NCBI RefSeq assembly: GCF_013450155.1
Contig: NZ_JACCKD010000001.1
Coordinates: 434,001 to 498,000, forward strand
Reading direction: 5' to 3'
Length of the DNA stretch: 64,000 nt
Origin: Haloechinothrix aidingensis
GTDB taxonomy: Bacteria; Actinomycetota; Actinomycetes; Mycobacteriales; Pseudonocardiaceae
The notes beneath the pieces are model-generated. The model did not search any database. It worked only from the letters and a program-made list of their open reading frames with translations, and was not told where the DNA came from. Position numbers and translations under genes: made by a program. Position 1 is the first letter of the stretch. The number at the start of each line of letters is the position of its first letter. Positions 17,210-25,696 of the stretch are shown here, in pieces.

Positions 17210-17288
17210 GCGGCATCCGCACGCCGGACCGGGACCAGCGGTACGAGCGTCCGGAACTGTCCGGCACTCGGCCGGAAAGGAGCTGAGC

Positions 17289-18071
17289 ATGTCGACTGAG
17301 CGCATCGCTACCGTCGTTGGTGACCTCATCAGGCGCATCAACGACGCCATCGACGAGCACGAGGTGACCTACGACGAGTACCACGCGGCGATGAACTACC
17401 TCATCCGGCTCGGTGAGGCCGGGGAGTGGCCGCTGTTCCTCGACGTCTTCTTCGAGCACACCGTGGAGCGGCTCAACCAGGGCGAGGGGGGAACGATCCG
17501 GGGTCCGTACTACGTGCCGGACGCTCCCTGGCTGGAACACCCGTACGTACTGCCGCAGCGCGACGACGAGAAGGGGGACGTCCTCATCCTGTCCGGCACG
17601 GTTCACTCCACCGGCGGCCGCCCCGTACCCGGAGCGGTGCTGGATATGTGGCAGGCGGACGCCGACACGTACTACTCCAATGTCCAGGAAGGACCCCCGC
17701 CGTTCAACCTGCGCGGCCGGATGACCGCCGATGACAACGGGGAATTCGAGGTCCGCACCATCGTGCCGCCCTCGTACCACCTCCCGCGCGGCGGGCCGAT
17801 GGAGGAACTGCTCAACGCGGCAGGCTGGCACGACTTCCGGCCGGGACACCTGCACTTCGTCGTCTCCGCCGACGGGTACGAGCCGCTGATCACGCAGCTG
17901 TACTTCGAGGGTGATCGCTACCTCGACTCCGATGTCGCGAGCGCGGTCAAACCGGAGCTGGTGCTCGGGCTGCGTAAGCACGACAGCCCGGAGGAGATGG
18001 AGGCGCGGGGGTTGAAGAAGCCGTTCTTCACCACCACGCACGAGTTCCGGCTCAAGCCGCAGGACGGGTAG
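17289..18071 (+). CDS. catA: Catechol 1,2-dioxygenase, intradiol (copy B)
   Basis: 260 residues, paralogue of the protein at 5586. Probable Fe(III) ligands are Tyr in DTYYSNV, Tyr in PPSYHLPRGG, and the two His of FRPGHLHFVV. It cleaves catechol to cis,cis-muconate. ATG 17289 follows GGAAAGGAGCTG. In this copy the next gene is a dienelactone hydrolase, so chlorinated or otherwise substituted catechols may be the intended substrates here (inference). Confidence 0.88.
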   Translation: MSTERIATVVGDLIRRINDAIDEHEVTYDEYHAAMNYLIRLGEAGEWPLFLDVFFEHTVERLNQGEGGTIRGPYYVPDAPWLEHPYVLPQRDDEKGDVLILSGTVHSTGGRPVPGAVLDMWQADADTYYSNVQEGPPPFNLRGRMTADDNGEFEVRTIVPPSYHLPRGGPMEELLNAAGWHDFRPGHLHFVVSADGYEPLITQLYFEGDRYLDSDVASAVKPELVLGLRKHDSPEEMEARGLKKPFFTTTHEFRLKPQDG

Positions 18072-18112
18072 ACGCGCGCAGGGACCGTCCGTACCCGTTC
18101 GCTGGAGGACAT

Positions 18113-18880
18113 ATGTGTCATCCCGAGGCCGTGAACGAGAGGCTTCCAGGTGTAGAGCGGCACGAGGTGGGGGTACCGCTGCCCTCTGGCGAGCGGTTAC
18201 CCGGCTTGTGCTGCGTTCCGGAAGGCGGCAGTGGCCCCGGAGTGCTGCTGCTCTCGGACATCTACGGCAGGACCCCGTTCTACGAGCACCTTGCCGAGCG
18301 CCTCGCCGCGGAGGGGTATGTGGCACTGCTGCCCGATTGCTTCTTCCGGCTCGGCTCGCTGGAGGAGGTCACCCGGGACGCGGCCTTCGCCCGCTGGGAG
18401 CGGCTCGACGAGCACGGTGCGCTGTCCGAGCTGGAGGCCGCTGTGGAGTGGCTGCGGGAGAACTCCCGGCAGGGCATCTCCACGGTCGGGTTGCTGGGTT
18501 TCTGCCTCGGCGGCACGTTCGCCCTCGATCTGTGCGCGCGGGTGGAGAATCTGGTGACGGTCTGCTATTACCCCTTCCCGCGCACCCGGGGCGGACCGAA
18601 CGCCGCGCCCAGACCGATCGATATCGCCGGATCGATCCGCGGCCCCATCCTGTCGTTCTGGGGCGACCAGGACTACATCGACCTGACCGAGGTCCGCGAG
18701 TTCTCCGATGCCATGGCTTCGTACAACGTCGACTATATCGGCGAGATCTACCAGGGAGCCGGGCACGGATTCCTGAGTGGACTGGTGGAAGGCGGGTCAG
18801 GTAGCGCCGCGGCAACGGACTCCTGGGCACGGACCCTCGAGTTCTATGCCACGCACCTCTCCGGGGCGCGGGACCACTGA
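18113..18880 (+). CDS. Dienelactone hydrolase family protein
   Basis: 255 residues, alpha/beta hydrolase of the DLH family, which opens dienelactones to maleylacetate in modified ortho-cleavage pathways. The catalytic triad is visible: Cys in LLGFCLGGTFAL, Asp in FWGDQDYIDL and His in GAGHGFLSG. The oxyanion region is LLSDIYGRTPFYEHLAERLAAEGY. ATG 18113 follows CTGGAGGAC, 41 bp after catA, and catB comes 62 bp downstream, so it is an integral operon member. Copy A lacks it. A Cys nucleophile, rather than Ser, supports a true DLH. Confidence 0.85.
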   Translation: MCHPEAVNERLPGVERHEVGVPLPSGERLPGLCCVPEGGSGPGVLLLSDIYGRTPFYEHLAERLAAEGYVALLPDCFFRLGSLEEVTRDAAFARWERLDEHGALSELEAAVEWLRENSRQGISTVGLLGFCLGGTFALDLCARVENLVTVCYYPFPRTRGGPNAAPRPIDIAGSIRGPILSFWGDQDYIDLTEVREFSDAMASYNVDYIGEIYQGAGHGFLSGLVEGGSGSAAATDSWARTLEFYATHLSGARDH

Positions 18881-18942
18881 GACGTGTGACCGGGCTCGGC
18901 CGTGTTCCCGCTCGACGACGCGCGTGAGGAGGACGTGCCGCG

Positions 18943-20064
18943 ATGACACGCTTGACCATCGAGTCGGTGGAGACCACCATCGTCGACCTGCCGCTTCGCA
19001 GGCTCCACCGGTTCTCGGCGATCACCATCGACCACCAGAGTTACGTGCTCGTGCGGCTGCGCACGGCCGAAGGCGTCGACGGGCTCGGCGAGGGGGTCGT
19101 CCCCGGCGGGCCGTGGTGGGGTGGCGAGTCCGTCGAGGGCATCAAGGTAGTGATCGACACCTACCTCGCGCCGCTCCTCGTGGAGCGCGAGGCGACAAGG
19201 GTCGAACACCTCCGCGCCGTGATGGACACCGTGGTGGCGGGCAACCCGTTCGCCAAGGCGGCTGTGGAGATGGCGCTGTTCGACGCCTGGGGCAAGGCGC
19301 TCGGCGTGCCGGTCTACGAGCTGCTCGGTGGCCTCTACCGCGAGTCGATCCCGGTGACGTGGGCTCTCGGCGCCGATGAGGCGAAGGCCGCCATCGAGGA
19401 GATCGAGGCGAAACTGGAGTCCGGTCTGCACTCCAGTTTCAAGCTCAAGATGGGGGCGCAGGACCCGGCGAGCGACGTGGCGCGTGTGCTCGACATCGCG
19501 CGCGGCGTGGCGCCCGGCACCAGCCTGCGGGTCGATCTCAACTGCGCGTGGGACGAGCTGACCGCGACACGCTGGCTGCCGGAGCTGGAGGCGGGCGGCA
19601 TCGACCTGGTGGAACAGCCCGTGCCCGGCTGGAACACCGACGCCATGGTGCGCCTTGCCGCGCTGCTGCGCATTCCCGTCATGGCGGACGAGAGCCTGTG
19701 GAGCCCGCACGATGCCCTGACCCTGGTCCGCGCGGCCGGTGCGGACATCTTCGCGATCAAGATCGCCAAGTCCGGTGGCCTCTCCACGGTCCGCAGGATC
19801 GCGAGTATCGCGGGTGCGGCCGGGATCGCGTGCCACGGCGGGACGACGATCGAGAGCACTATCGGCACGGCAGCGAGCGCGCAGCTCTACGGTGCCATCC
19901 CGGAGGTGACCGCGGGGTGTGAGCTGTTCGGCCCGCTGCTGCTCGCCGACGACATCGCAGTCGAGGAGGTCGAGTACCTGGACGGTCACCTGCGCGTACC
20001 GCAGGCGCCGGGCCTGGGGATCAGTATCGACGAGCGCAAGCTGCGCGCGTTCAGCCGCGCGTAG
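18943..20064 (+). CDS. catB: Muconate cycloisomerase (copy B)
   Basis: 373 residues, enolase superfamily, paralogue of the copy A enzyme. Active-site residues are intact: the KxK pair in FKLKMG, Asp in RVDLN, Glu in VEQP, Asp in MADES and Lys in IKIAKSGG. The position after the last catalytic Lys differs from copy A (KIAKSGG here, KVPKLGG there). With the adjacent hydrolase this may mean chloromuconate preference. ATG 18943 follows GAGGAGGACGTGCCGCG. The gene ends the copy B operon and converges with the CHRD gene. Confidence 0.87.
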   Translation: MTRLTIESVETTIVDLPLRRLHRFSAITIDHQSYVLVRLRTAEGVDGLGEGVVPGGPWWGGESVEGIKVVIDTYLAPLLVEREATRVEHLRAVMDTVVAGNPFAKAAVEMALFDAWGKALGVPVYELLGGLYRESIPVTWALGADEAKAAIEEIEAKLESGLHSSFKLKMGAQDPASDVARVLDIARGVAPGTSLRVDLNCAWDELTATRWLPELEAGGIDLVEQPVPGWNTDAMVRLAALLRIPVMADESLWSPHDALTLVRAAGADIFAIKIAKSGGLSTVRRIASIAGAAGIACHGGTTIESTIGTAASAQLYGAIPEVTAGCELFGPLLLADDIAVEEVEYLDGHLRVPQAPGLGISIDERKLRAFSRA

Positions 20065-20085
20065 TGGCGCCGGTTGTCACCTCCT

Positions 20086-20664
20086 TCAGCGCAGCTGGCC
20101 GCGGATCTCTCCCGGCGGGTGCTGCTCGGTGTGCACGTTGACGTAGATGTTGCCGTCCGCCAGCTCCGCGGCGAGGTCGGACATCGACCGGCCCTCCATC
20201 GGGCCGACGAGGTCGTCCTCGGTGACCGTGCCGGTGGCGAGCACACCGTCGGTGCGACCCGGGATCGGCTCGGGCGGGGGCGAGTCCGGGTAGAGCCACA
20301 CCACGACCGGTCCGTTGGCGCCCGCCGGTGCCTGGTGCAGGTGCGCCATCGTGACGTCCTCGATGTTGGCCACGTTCAGTCGGTAGCGCAGCTTCGTGCC
20401 GTCCTTGCTGAGCTGGAGTTTGAGCTGGCCCCGCGCGTCGGTGTCCACCGGCGGGACCTCTTCTTCGCCGGTGGCGTGCGCGGCGAAGTTGCGCTGGTCC
20501 GGCGGGCCGGCGTGGATCGCGGGCGCGGACGCGACGCTTGCCGCCGTCAGGAGAACGCCGAGCAGCAGAGCGGGAACGCGCAGCGATCTCGCCCGGCGTC
20601 GTGGTGCGAGAATGGCGGGGATTTCCGGTAAGTACCTCATATATTGAAGTCGCGTGACTGGCAT
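20086..20664 (-). CDS. Secreted CHRD-domain protein
   Basis: 192 residues. An N-terminal signal peptide is evident (RRRARSLRVPALLLGVLLTAASVASAPAIHA, cleavage after about residue 52 in this start). A CHRD domain then follows: FAAHATGEEEVPPVDTDARGQLKLQLSKDGTKLRYRLNVANIEDVTMAHLHQAPAGANGPVVVWLYPD and a C-terminal IYVNVHTEQHPPGEIRGQLR. CHRD proteins are extracellular with unknown activity. A shorter start, ATG 20640, is equally possible. It is convergent with catB copy B (21 bp gap) and divergent from the fluoride channel pair. Confidence 0.85.
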   Translation of the reverse strand: MPVTRLQYMRYLPEIPAILAPRRRARSLRVPALLLGVLLTAASVASAPAIHAGPPDQRNFAAHATGEEEVPPVDTDARGQLKLQLSKDGTKLRYRLNVANIEDVTMAHLHQAPAGANGPVVVWLYPDSPPPEPIPGRTDGVLATGTVTEDDLVGPMEGRSMSDLAAELADGNIYVNVHTEQHPPGEIRGQLR

Positions 20665-20702
20665 GCGCCGTTACGCCGGGATGGTGCCGGTGAGGAACGC
20701 GA

Positions 20703-21248
20703 GTGAGGGCGGTGAGGGGAGTGCCCGACGCGGTGTCCGGGGTCGCGGGCGGGAGCGGACCGTCCGCGTGCGAGCCGGGCAGGTCACCGTGGTGGCGGCG
20801 GTGGGCTGCCGGGAAGCGCTGGGACGTCCTGGTCGCGGTCGGGCTCGGTGGTGCGGCCGGTACCGGCGCGCGGTACGCGGTCGCTGTGGGGATGCCGCAC
20901 CCGGCTGGCGGTTTCCCGTTCGCCACGCTGCTGGTCAACGTAGTCGGGTGCTTCCTGATCGGGATGCTCGTTGTGGTCATCGCCGAGACGGTGGCCTCGC
21001 ACCGGCTGGTACGCCCGTTCCTGGGTGTGGGCGTGCTCGGCGGCTTCACCACGTTCTCCACCTACACGGTCGACACCGCCGAGCTGGTCATGGCCGAGCG
21101 CGCCGGTACGGCACTGGTGTACCTGGCGAGCACCGTGCTGGCCGCCCTGGCGGCGGTCGTTGCCGGTGTGCTCGTGACGCGCCGGCTGGTTCGGGTAACG
21201 CGACGGTTTGCCCGGCGGGGTAGCGGAACGAAGGGACGGCAGCGATGA
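20703..21248 (+). CDS. crcB: Fluoride channel CrcB/Fluc, first subunit
   Basis: 181 residues with four hydrophobic helices. Fluc signatures are GLGGAAGTGARYAV, FPFATLLVNVVGCFLIG (the conserved Asn) and GVLGGFTTFSTYTVDT (the Phe-box and TTFST motif). The N-terminal 40 residues are hydrophilic and longer than in typical family members, so the GTG at 20703 may not be the real start. It overlaps or abuts a second crcB, the usual arrangement for heterodimeric antiparallel channels in Gram-positives. No clear fluoride riboswitch was found upstream. Confidence 0.88.
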   Translation: MRAVRGVPDAVSGVAGGSGPSACEPGRSPWWRRWAAGKRWDVLVAVGLGGAAGTGARYAVAVGMPHPAGGFPFATLLVNVVGCFLIGMLVVVIAETVASHRLVRPFLGVGVLGGFTTFSTYTVDTAELVMAERAGTALVYLASTVLAALAAVVAGVLVTRRLVRVTRRFARRGSGTKGRQR

Positions 21249-21264
21249 GCCGGGCGGGAGCCGT

Positions 21265-21639
21265 ATGACCGTGGTGCTGATGCTGCTCGGCGGTGCGGTG
21301 GGGGCGAACCTGCGGTACCTGATCGACCGGCGGGCGCAGCGATGGCGCGACTCGCCGTTCCCGTGGGGCACGCTGACCGTCAACGTGCTTGGCTCGGTGG
21401 TCCTTGGCTTCGTCGCGGGTGGCGCGCTGTACGGCGTGGATGCCGAGGCGGTCCGGCTGGGGGTCGGTGTCGGCCTGTGCGGGTCGCTGACCACCTACTC
21501 CACGTTCGGCTACGAGACGTTCCGGCTGGCGACCGAGGGTGCTCGCGCGCTGTCACTCGTCAACGTCGCCACCAACGTCCTCGCCGGCCTGGGCGCTGCC
21601 GCGGGCGGCATCCTGCTCGCCGCCGCCATCTGGGCGTGA
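21265..21639 (+). CDS. crcB: Fluoride channel CrcB/Fluc, second subunit
   Basis: 124 residues with four transmembrane helices. Motifs are GGAVGANLRYLIDR, FPWGTLTVNVLGSVVLG and GLCGSLTTYSTFGYET. ATG 21265 is chosen, after GGGCGGGAG; the frame is open upstream to 21208 inside crcB1. The last 87 bp overlap the convergent membrane-protein gene, an unusually large convergent overlap for this genome. Confidence 0.9.
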   Translation: MTVVLMLLGGAVGANLRYLIDRRAQRWRDSPFPWGTLTVNVLGSVVLGFVAGGALYGVDAEAVRLGVGVGLCGSLTTYSTFGYETFRLATEGARALSLVNVATNVLAGLGAAAGGILLAAAIWA

Positions 21640-22992
21640 CCGGGCGGCGAGGAAGGCTCCCGCGGCGCCCAGCAGGAGGATGGCGCCGACCCAGGCGAGG
21701 TGGGCGGTGAGGAAGTCGCCACGGTAGTCCGGCAGGACGGGGCGCAGCAGCCGGTAGACCGGTGCGTCCACCGACGCGAAGCCGCTCACCCAGGTGATCG
21801 AGCGGGCATAGCCGTCCATCAGCAGCCCCGCGTAGGTGAACGCACCCGCGGCCCCCAGCGCGATCGCGGCAAGGCGGGTCACCCGTCCCGCGTGGGCGAG
21901 CCACACGAGGATGACCAGCAGCGCGAGCGGGAGCACGACGACCACCTGCCTGCCCGGCCACCAGAACCCGTGCATGGTCAGCGCGAGGTAGGTGGCGACC
22001 AGCCACCCTGTCGCCAGCGGCAGCACGAGCCGTGCCGTGCCGTGCGGCCGGGCCACGAGGAAGAACCCGAGTGCGGGCACCACCAGCAGCCAGGCGGGCT
22101 GCCAGGCCACCAGCCCGAACTCGCGGTCGACGAGCAGGCCGACCAGCCGTAGCGACCGGCCGAGGTAGTCGGGATCGGTGCCCACGACCGTGAGCTCGCC
22201 GGACTCCTGGAAGTGGTCCCCGCTGGCATAGACCGTCAGGCCGCCCCACACGCGCAGGTGAACGGCCGCGTAGCAGGCGCCCATCACCGCAAGCACCCCG
22301 GCGAGTACCGCGACGTCGCGCCCGCGTCTCGCGCGCCACCAGCGCACCAGTCCCGTGATCGCGAGGACGGCCGCGACCGGTACGTACTTCACGGACAGCC
22401 ACGGCGCCGCGGTGACGGCTGCGGCGAGCAGCAGCACGTTCGCCCTCGTCGGCGTACCGGTCAGCGCGGTCACCCCGAGCAGCACGACCAGGGCGGCCGG
22501 CAGCTCCGGGTAGAGCTGCTGGCCGTAAACCGCAAGGGGGGCCGATGCGGCAGCCAGCCCGGTGCCTGCGGCGGCGAGCGGGAGTGGCACGGCGAACCGG
22601 CGTACGGCCAGCCACAGCGTGAGCCCCGCAAGGACACCGGGCAGCAGCGCGAGCGACACCTTCGCGGCGACCCAGCCACCCAGCCCCATGGCGGGGGCGA
22701 GCAGCAGCGGCAGCAGCGGGTCGTGCGGGCTGATGCGCCTGCCGTCCGGCATCTCCGCGGATTGCTCGGGCGGCTCGACGTCGGCGAACGGGCGCCACCG
22801 CTGCCCGGCGAGCTCATCGGAGATGTCCAGGTCGCCGTCCTCGGCGATGGACAGCGCGGTGAGCAGGTACTGCGTCTCGTCCACAGCGACGTGCGCGCCG
22901 AACGTCGCGCGCACACCGATACCGAGCGCCGCGGACAGCACGGCGAGTAGGGCGACCGCACCGATCGCCGCGCGCAGCCTGGACGGCCGCAC
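21553..22992 (-). CDS. Polytopic membrane protein, GT-C glycosyltransferase-like
   Basis: 479 residues with about ten to twelve hydrophobic segments. After the first helix comes an acidic extracytoplasmic loop, VAVDETQYLLTALSIAEDGDLDISDELAG, like the DE-type loop of GT-C lipid-linked sugar transferases. Further segments include LYPELPAALVVLLGVTAL and GFWWPGRQVVVVLPLALLV. GTG 22992 is chosen because the SDR gene upstream stops 2 bp earlier, indicating an operon; the frame remains open far upstream, but that is antisense shadow. The role in cell-wall or glycolipid assembly is inferred from the SDR and the nearby GT2 fusion. Confidence 0.7.
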   Translation of the reverse strand: MRPSRLRAAIGAVALLAVLSAALGIGVRATFGAHVAVDETQYLLTALSIAEDGDLDISDELAGQRWRPFADVEPPEQSAEMPDGRRISPHDPLLPLLLAPAMGLGGWVAAKVSLALLPGVLAGLTLWLAVRRFAVPLPLAAAGTGLAAASAPLAVYGQQLYPELPAALVVLLGVTALTGTPTRANVLLLAAAVTAAPWLSVKYVPVAAVLAITGLVRWWRARRGRDVAVLAGVLAVMGACYAAVHLRVWGGLTVYASGDHFQESGELTVVGTDPDYLGRSLRLVGLLVDREFGLVAWQPAWLLVVPALGFFLVARPHGTARLVLPLATGWLVATYLALTMHGFWWPGRQVVVVLPLALLVILVWLAHAGRVTRLAAIALGAAGAFTYAGLLMDGYARSITWVSGFASVDAPVYRLLRPVLPDYRGDFLTAHLAWVGAILLLGAAGAFLAARSRPDGGGEQDAARGSAQAGEDVGGDVDE

Positions 22993-22994
22993 GG

Positions 22995-23900
22995 CTACCC
23001 GGCCGGGGCGAGAACGGGGTCCGTGGTCGCCGCCGCCTGCCTGGCGATGAGCTCCGCGAGGTCGGTGCGCGGCACCCAGCCGAGTACCTCGCGCAGGCGC
23101 CGCGTGTCGGCCAGCGTGTGCGCGACGTCGACCCGGGGCGCGGGCACGACATCGGTGACGACCTCGACGCCGAGCACCCGTCCCACGGCCGCCGCCATCC
23201 CGGCCAGCGAGTGCCCGACACCGGTACCCAGGTTCACCGTGCCGGTCGCCTCCGCCTGCGCAAGCTCGGCCAGCGCGCGGACCACCTGCATGACGTCGGT
23301 GAGGTCCCTGGTCCGTTCGGGCGAGCCGAGCAACCGCAGCGGCCGCCCGGCGCGTGCCGACTCGATCCACCGTGCCAGGCCCATCCCGGGACGTTGCCCC
23401 TCGCCCGCCACGGTGAACGGGCGCACCACAAGGACGTCCCCTCCCGCGGCGTGCCGCCGGGCGCAGCGCCGCTCGACCGCGAGCTTGCTGCTGGCGTAGG
23501 TCCCCAGCGGGCGAGGTGTGTCGTTCTCGGTGCTCGGCCGGCCCGGGCGGCTGCCGCCGTAGACCGAGGACGACGAGGTGACCAGCAGCCGGGTGCGCAT
23601 CGGTACCGCGTCGAGTACGGTCTCCGTCGCGAGCACGTTGTCGCGGTGGCGGCGTTCGGCCGCGTCGGGCCGCTGGTCGCGCACGTCCGTGCTGCCCGCG
23701 AGGTGGAACACCGCGTCCGCATCGGCGAGCGCCTCGTGCACGAGGGGGTCGCCGTCCAGCAGGTCGGCCGTGACCGGTACCAGCCCGGGCCGGGGTGTCT
23801 GCGCGGCGCGGTCGATCCCGACGACGGTGCCGTGGCAGGCGAGGTGGCGGACCAGTGCCCGCCCGAGGAACCCGGCTGCACCGGTGACGACCACGCGCAC
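22995..23900 (-). CDS. NAD-dependent epimerase/dehydratase (extended SDR)
   Basis: 301 residues. The Rossmann motif TGAAGFLG is at residues 6-13, followed by ADAVFHLAGSTDV, LLVTSSSSVYGG and the active-site YASSK. Extended SDRs of this kind modify nucleotide sugars; the substrate is undetermined. The gene starts with GTG at 23900 and lies 2 bp upstream of the GT-C-like gene, suggesting a shared sugar-lipid pathway. It diverges from the flippase/GT2 gene across a region with an IdeR-like box. Confidence 0.82.
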   Translation of the reverse strand: MRVVVTGAAGFLGRALVRHLACHGTVVGIDRAAQTPRPGLVPVTADLLDGDPLVHEALADADAVFHLAGSTDVRDQRPDAAERRHRDNVLATETVLDAVPMRTRLLVTSSSSVYGGSRPGRPSTENDTPRPLGTYASSKLAVERRCARRHAAGGDVLVVRPFTVAGEGQRPGMGLARWIESARAGRPLRLLGSPERTRDLTDVMQVVRALAELAQAEATGTVNLGTGVGHSLAGMAAAVGRVLGVEVVTDVVPAPRVDVAHTLADTRRLREVLGWVPRTDLAELIARQAAATTDPVLAPAG

Positions 23901-23931
23901 GCCTGCTCTCCCCTCGTCGGTAACGGGCTAC

Positions 23932-23950
23932 TAAGGTTAGCCTTACGCTA
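23932..23950. promoter_or_regulatory. Candidate IdeR/DtxR iron box
   Basis: TAAGGTTAGCCTTACGCTA matches 14 of 19 positions of the consensus TTAGGTTAGSCTAACCTAA, with the central GGTTAGCCT intact. It lies between the divergent SDR and flippase/GT2 genes, near a known-type iron uptake locus with two further boxes. Iron control of glycan genes is unexpected, so this is tentative. Confidence 0.45.
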
Positions 23951-23989
23951 CATTCCGGTCGAGCCGCGGGGAAGTGAGGGCGATCACTC

Positions 23990-25645
23990 GTGCGATGGGC
24001 ACGCTTGGCGGTCGGCCTCCTGGTGCTCGTGCTCGCCATCGGCTATCTGGTGCGCGGTCTCGGTGACACCGACCCGGTCGGGCAGGTGGCCGAGCTGGTG
24101 CGCGCGATGCTGACCGACCCGGCAGGCCCGGTACTGGCGGTCGGGTGCTACGCGCTCGCCTTCGCCCTGCGTTCGTGGGCGTGGTGTGCGGTCCTGCCGG
24201 GCCTGCGGTTCGGGCATTCCTGGGCGGCGCTGCACGTCAGCCTGCTCGGCAACCACGTCCTGCCGCTGCGGCTCGGTGAGGTGCTGCGGGTGACGAGCGT
24301 GCTGCGCCGCACCGAGCTGCCCCGCGGGCCCGTGCTGGCCTCGGCCGTGACCCTGCGTTCCGGGGACCTGGCCGCGATCGTCGTCCTGGCGATGCTGGCG
24401 GCGCCCGCGCTGGTCCCGCGACTCATCGGCGGCTGGGGGTGGCTGCTCGCCGCCGCCGGGCTGTGCGTCGCCGGTGGTGGCGTGGCGTGGTCGTGGCGGC
24501 TCGTCCGGCGCGGGGCCGCGTTGCGGTTGCCCTCGCCGCATGTGATTCTCGCCGTCGTGGCGGCCTGGGGGTTGGAGTCGGTCGTGATCTGGGAGGTCGC
24601 CAGGATCGCCGGGTTCCCGCTCTCGGCGTCCGAGGCGCTCGCGGTGACGTCGGTGACGATCGTGGTCCAGACCGTCGCGGTCACGCCGGGAGGGTTCGGT
24701 TCCTACGAGGCCGCCGCCACCGCCGTGCTCGGCGCCATCGGTGTACCGGCCGCGGCGGCGTTCGGGACCGCGCTGGTGACCCACGCGGTCAAGACCGTCT
24801 ACGCGCTGGCCGTGGGGGCTGTGGCGCTGTTCGTCCCCGCGCCGTCGTACTGGGGATGGCTGCGGTTGCCGCGTGGCCTGCCCGACCGGCCGGTCCGCGA
24901 ACCGGTCGCCGACGACGCGCCCGTGGTGGCGTTCCTCCCGGTGCACGACGAGGCGGCCAGTATCGGTCGTGTGCTGGCCCGGCTGCCGGAGCGGGTCGCG
25001 GGCAGGCCCCTGACGGTGGTCGTCGTCGACGACGGCTCGGCGGACGACTCGGCGGAGCGGGCGGCCGGGGCGGGCGCCACCGTCGTCGCGCACCCGGTCA
25101 ACCGCGGGCTCGGTGCCGCGGTGCGCACCGGGCTGGCCGAGGCGGTGGCGCAGCGGCCTGCGGCCGTGGTCTACCTGGACGCGGACGGGGAGTACTTTCC
25201 CGAGGACATCGACAGCGTCGCCGGTCCGGTGCTGGCCGGTGCGGCCGACTACGTCGTGGGCTCGCGGTTCGCCGGGGAGATCCGGCGCATGCTGCCGCAC
25301 CGCAGGCTGGGCAACCGGGTGCTCACCGTGTGGGTGCGGTGGCTGACCCGCAGGCGGGACCTCACCGACGGGCAGAGCGGCTACCGGGCGTTCTCGCCGG
25401 AGGCAGCGGCGGCCGCCGAGGTGGTGCACGACTACAACTACGCGCAGGTCCTCACCCTCGACCTGCTCGCCAAGGGCTTCGCCTACGCCGAGGTGCCGAT
25501 CCGCTACACGTTCCGGGACACCGGCACGTCGTTCGTCAAGCTCGGTCGCTACCTGCGCCGCGTCATCCCCGCCGTGCACCGGGAGCTCAATGCCGACCGG
25601 CCGCGCGGCGGCCTGTTGCGGGATCAGCGCCCGGCAGCGCGCTAG
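23990..25645 (+). CDS. Fusion of a flippase-like membrane domain and a GT2 glycosyltransferase
   Basis: 551 residues in two parts. Residues 1 to about 285 are an AglD/MprF-type flippase-like membrane domain (UPF0104/LPG synthase TM family) with some seven helices and the motifs SLLGNHVLPLRLGEVLRVTSVLRR and TPGGFGSYEAAATAVLGAIGVP. Residues about 305-540 are a GT-A family 2 transferase: VVAFLPVHDEAASIGRVLARLPE, VVVVDDGSADDS, VVYLDADGEYFPEDI (DxD) and GSRFAGEIRRMLPHRRLGNRVLT. This order would synthesise a polyprenyl-phosphate sugar and translocate or regulate it at the membrane. GTG 23990 is used. It ends at a bidirectional terminator. Confidence 0.82.
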   Translation: MRWARLAVGLLVLVLAIGYLVRGLGDTDPVGQVAELVRAMLTDPAGPVLAVGCYALAFALRSWAWCAVLPGLRFGHSWAALHVSLLGNHVLPLRLGEVLRVTSVLRRTELPRGPVLASAVTLRSGDLAAIVVLAMLAAPALVPRLIGGWGWLLAAAGLCVAGGGVAWSWRLVRRGAALRLPSPHVILAVVAAWGLESVVIWEVARIAGFPLSASEALAVTSVTIVVQTVAVTPGGFGSYEAAATAVLGAIGVPAAAAFGTALVTHAVKTVYALAVGAVALFVPAPSYWGWLRLPRGLPDRPVREPVADDAPVVAFLPVHDEAASIGRVLARLPERVAGRPLTVVVVDDGSADDSAERAAGAGATVVAHPVNRGLGAAVRTGLAEAVAQRPAAVVYLDADGEYFPEDIDSVAGPVLAGAADYVVGSRFAGEIRRMLPHRRLGNRVLTVWVRWLTRRRDLTDGQSGYRAFSPEAAAAAEVVHDYNYAQVLTLDLLAKGFAYAEVPIRYTFRDTGTSFVKLGRYLRRVIPAVHRELNADRPRGGLLRDQRPAAR

Positions 25646-25646
25646 G

Positions 25647-25695
25647 GCGTGTCTCTTGATCCCGCGCAGCAGGTACGCGGGATTGAGAGACACGC
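25647..25695. terminator. Bidirectional hairpin terminator
   Basis: Two 20-bp arms (25647-25666 and 25676-25695) pair with two mismatches around a 9-nt loop. They start GCGTGTCTCT and end AGAGACACGC. The hairpin fills the 51-bp gap between two convergent genes and would serve both strands. Confidence 0.8.
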
Positions 25696-25696
25696 G

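Noticed and set aside
20665-20702. Possible fluoride riboswitch before the crcB pair
   Set aside because: The sequence has a GGGATGG stretch but lacks the conserved GGCGATGG...GTTCGCC core and the second stem, and the space is too short for the full motif.
23996-25693. Long open frames antisense to the flippase/GT2 and other GC-rich genes
   Set aside because: These are typical third-position GC shadows: Arg/Gly/His-rich, with no motifs and a real gene on the other strand.
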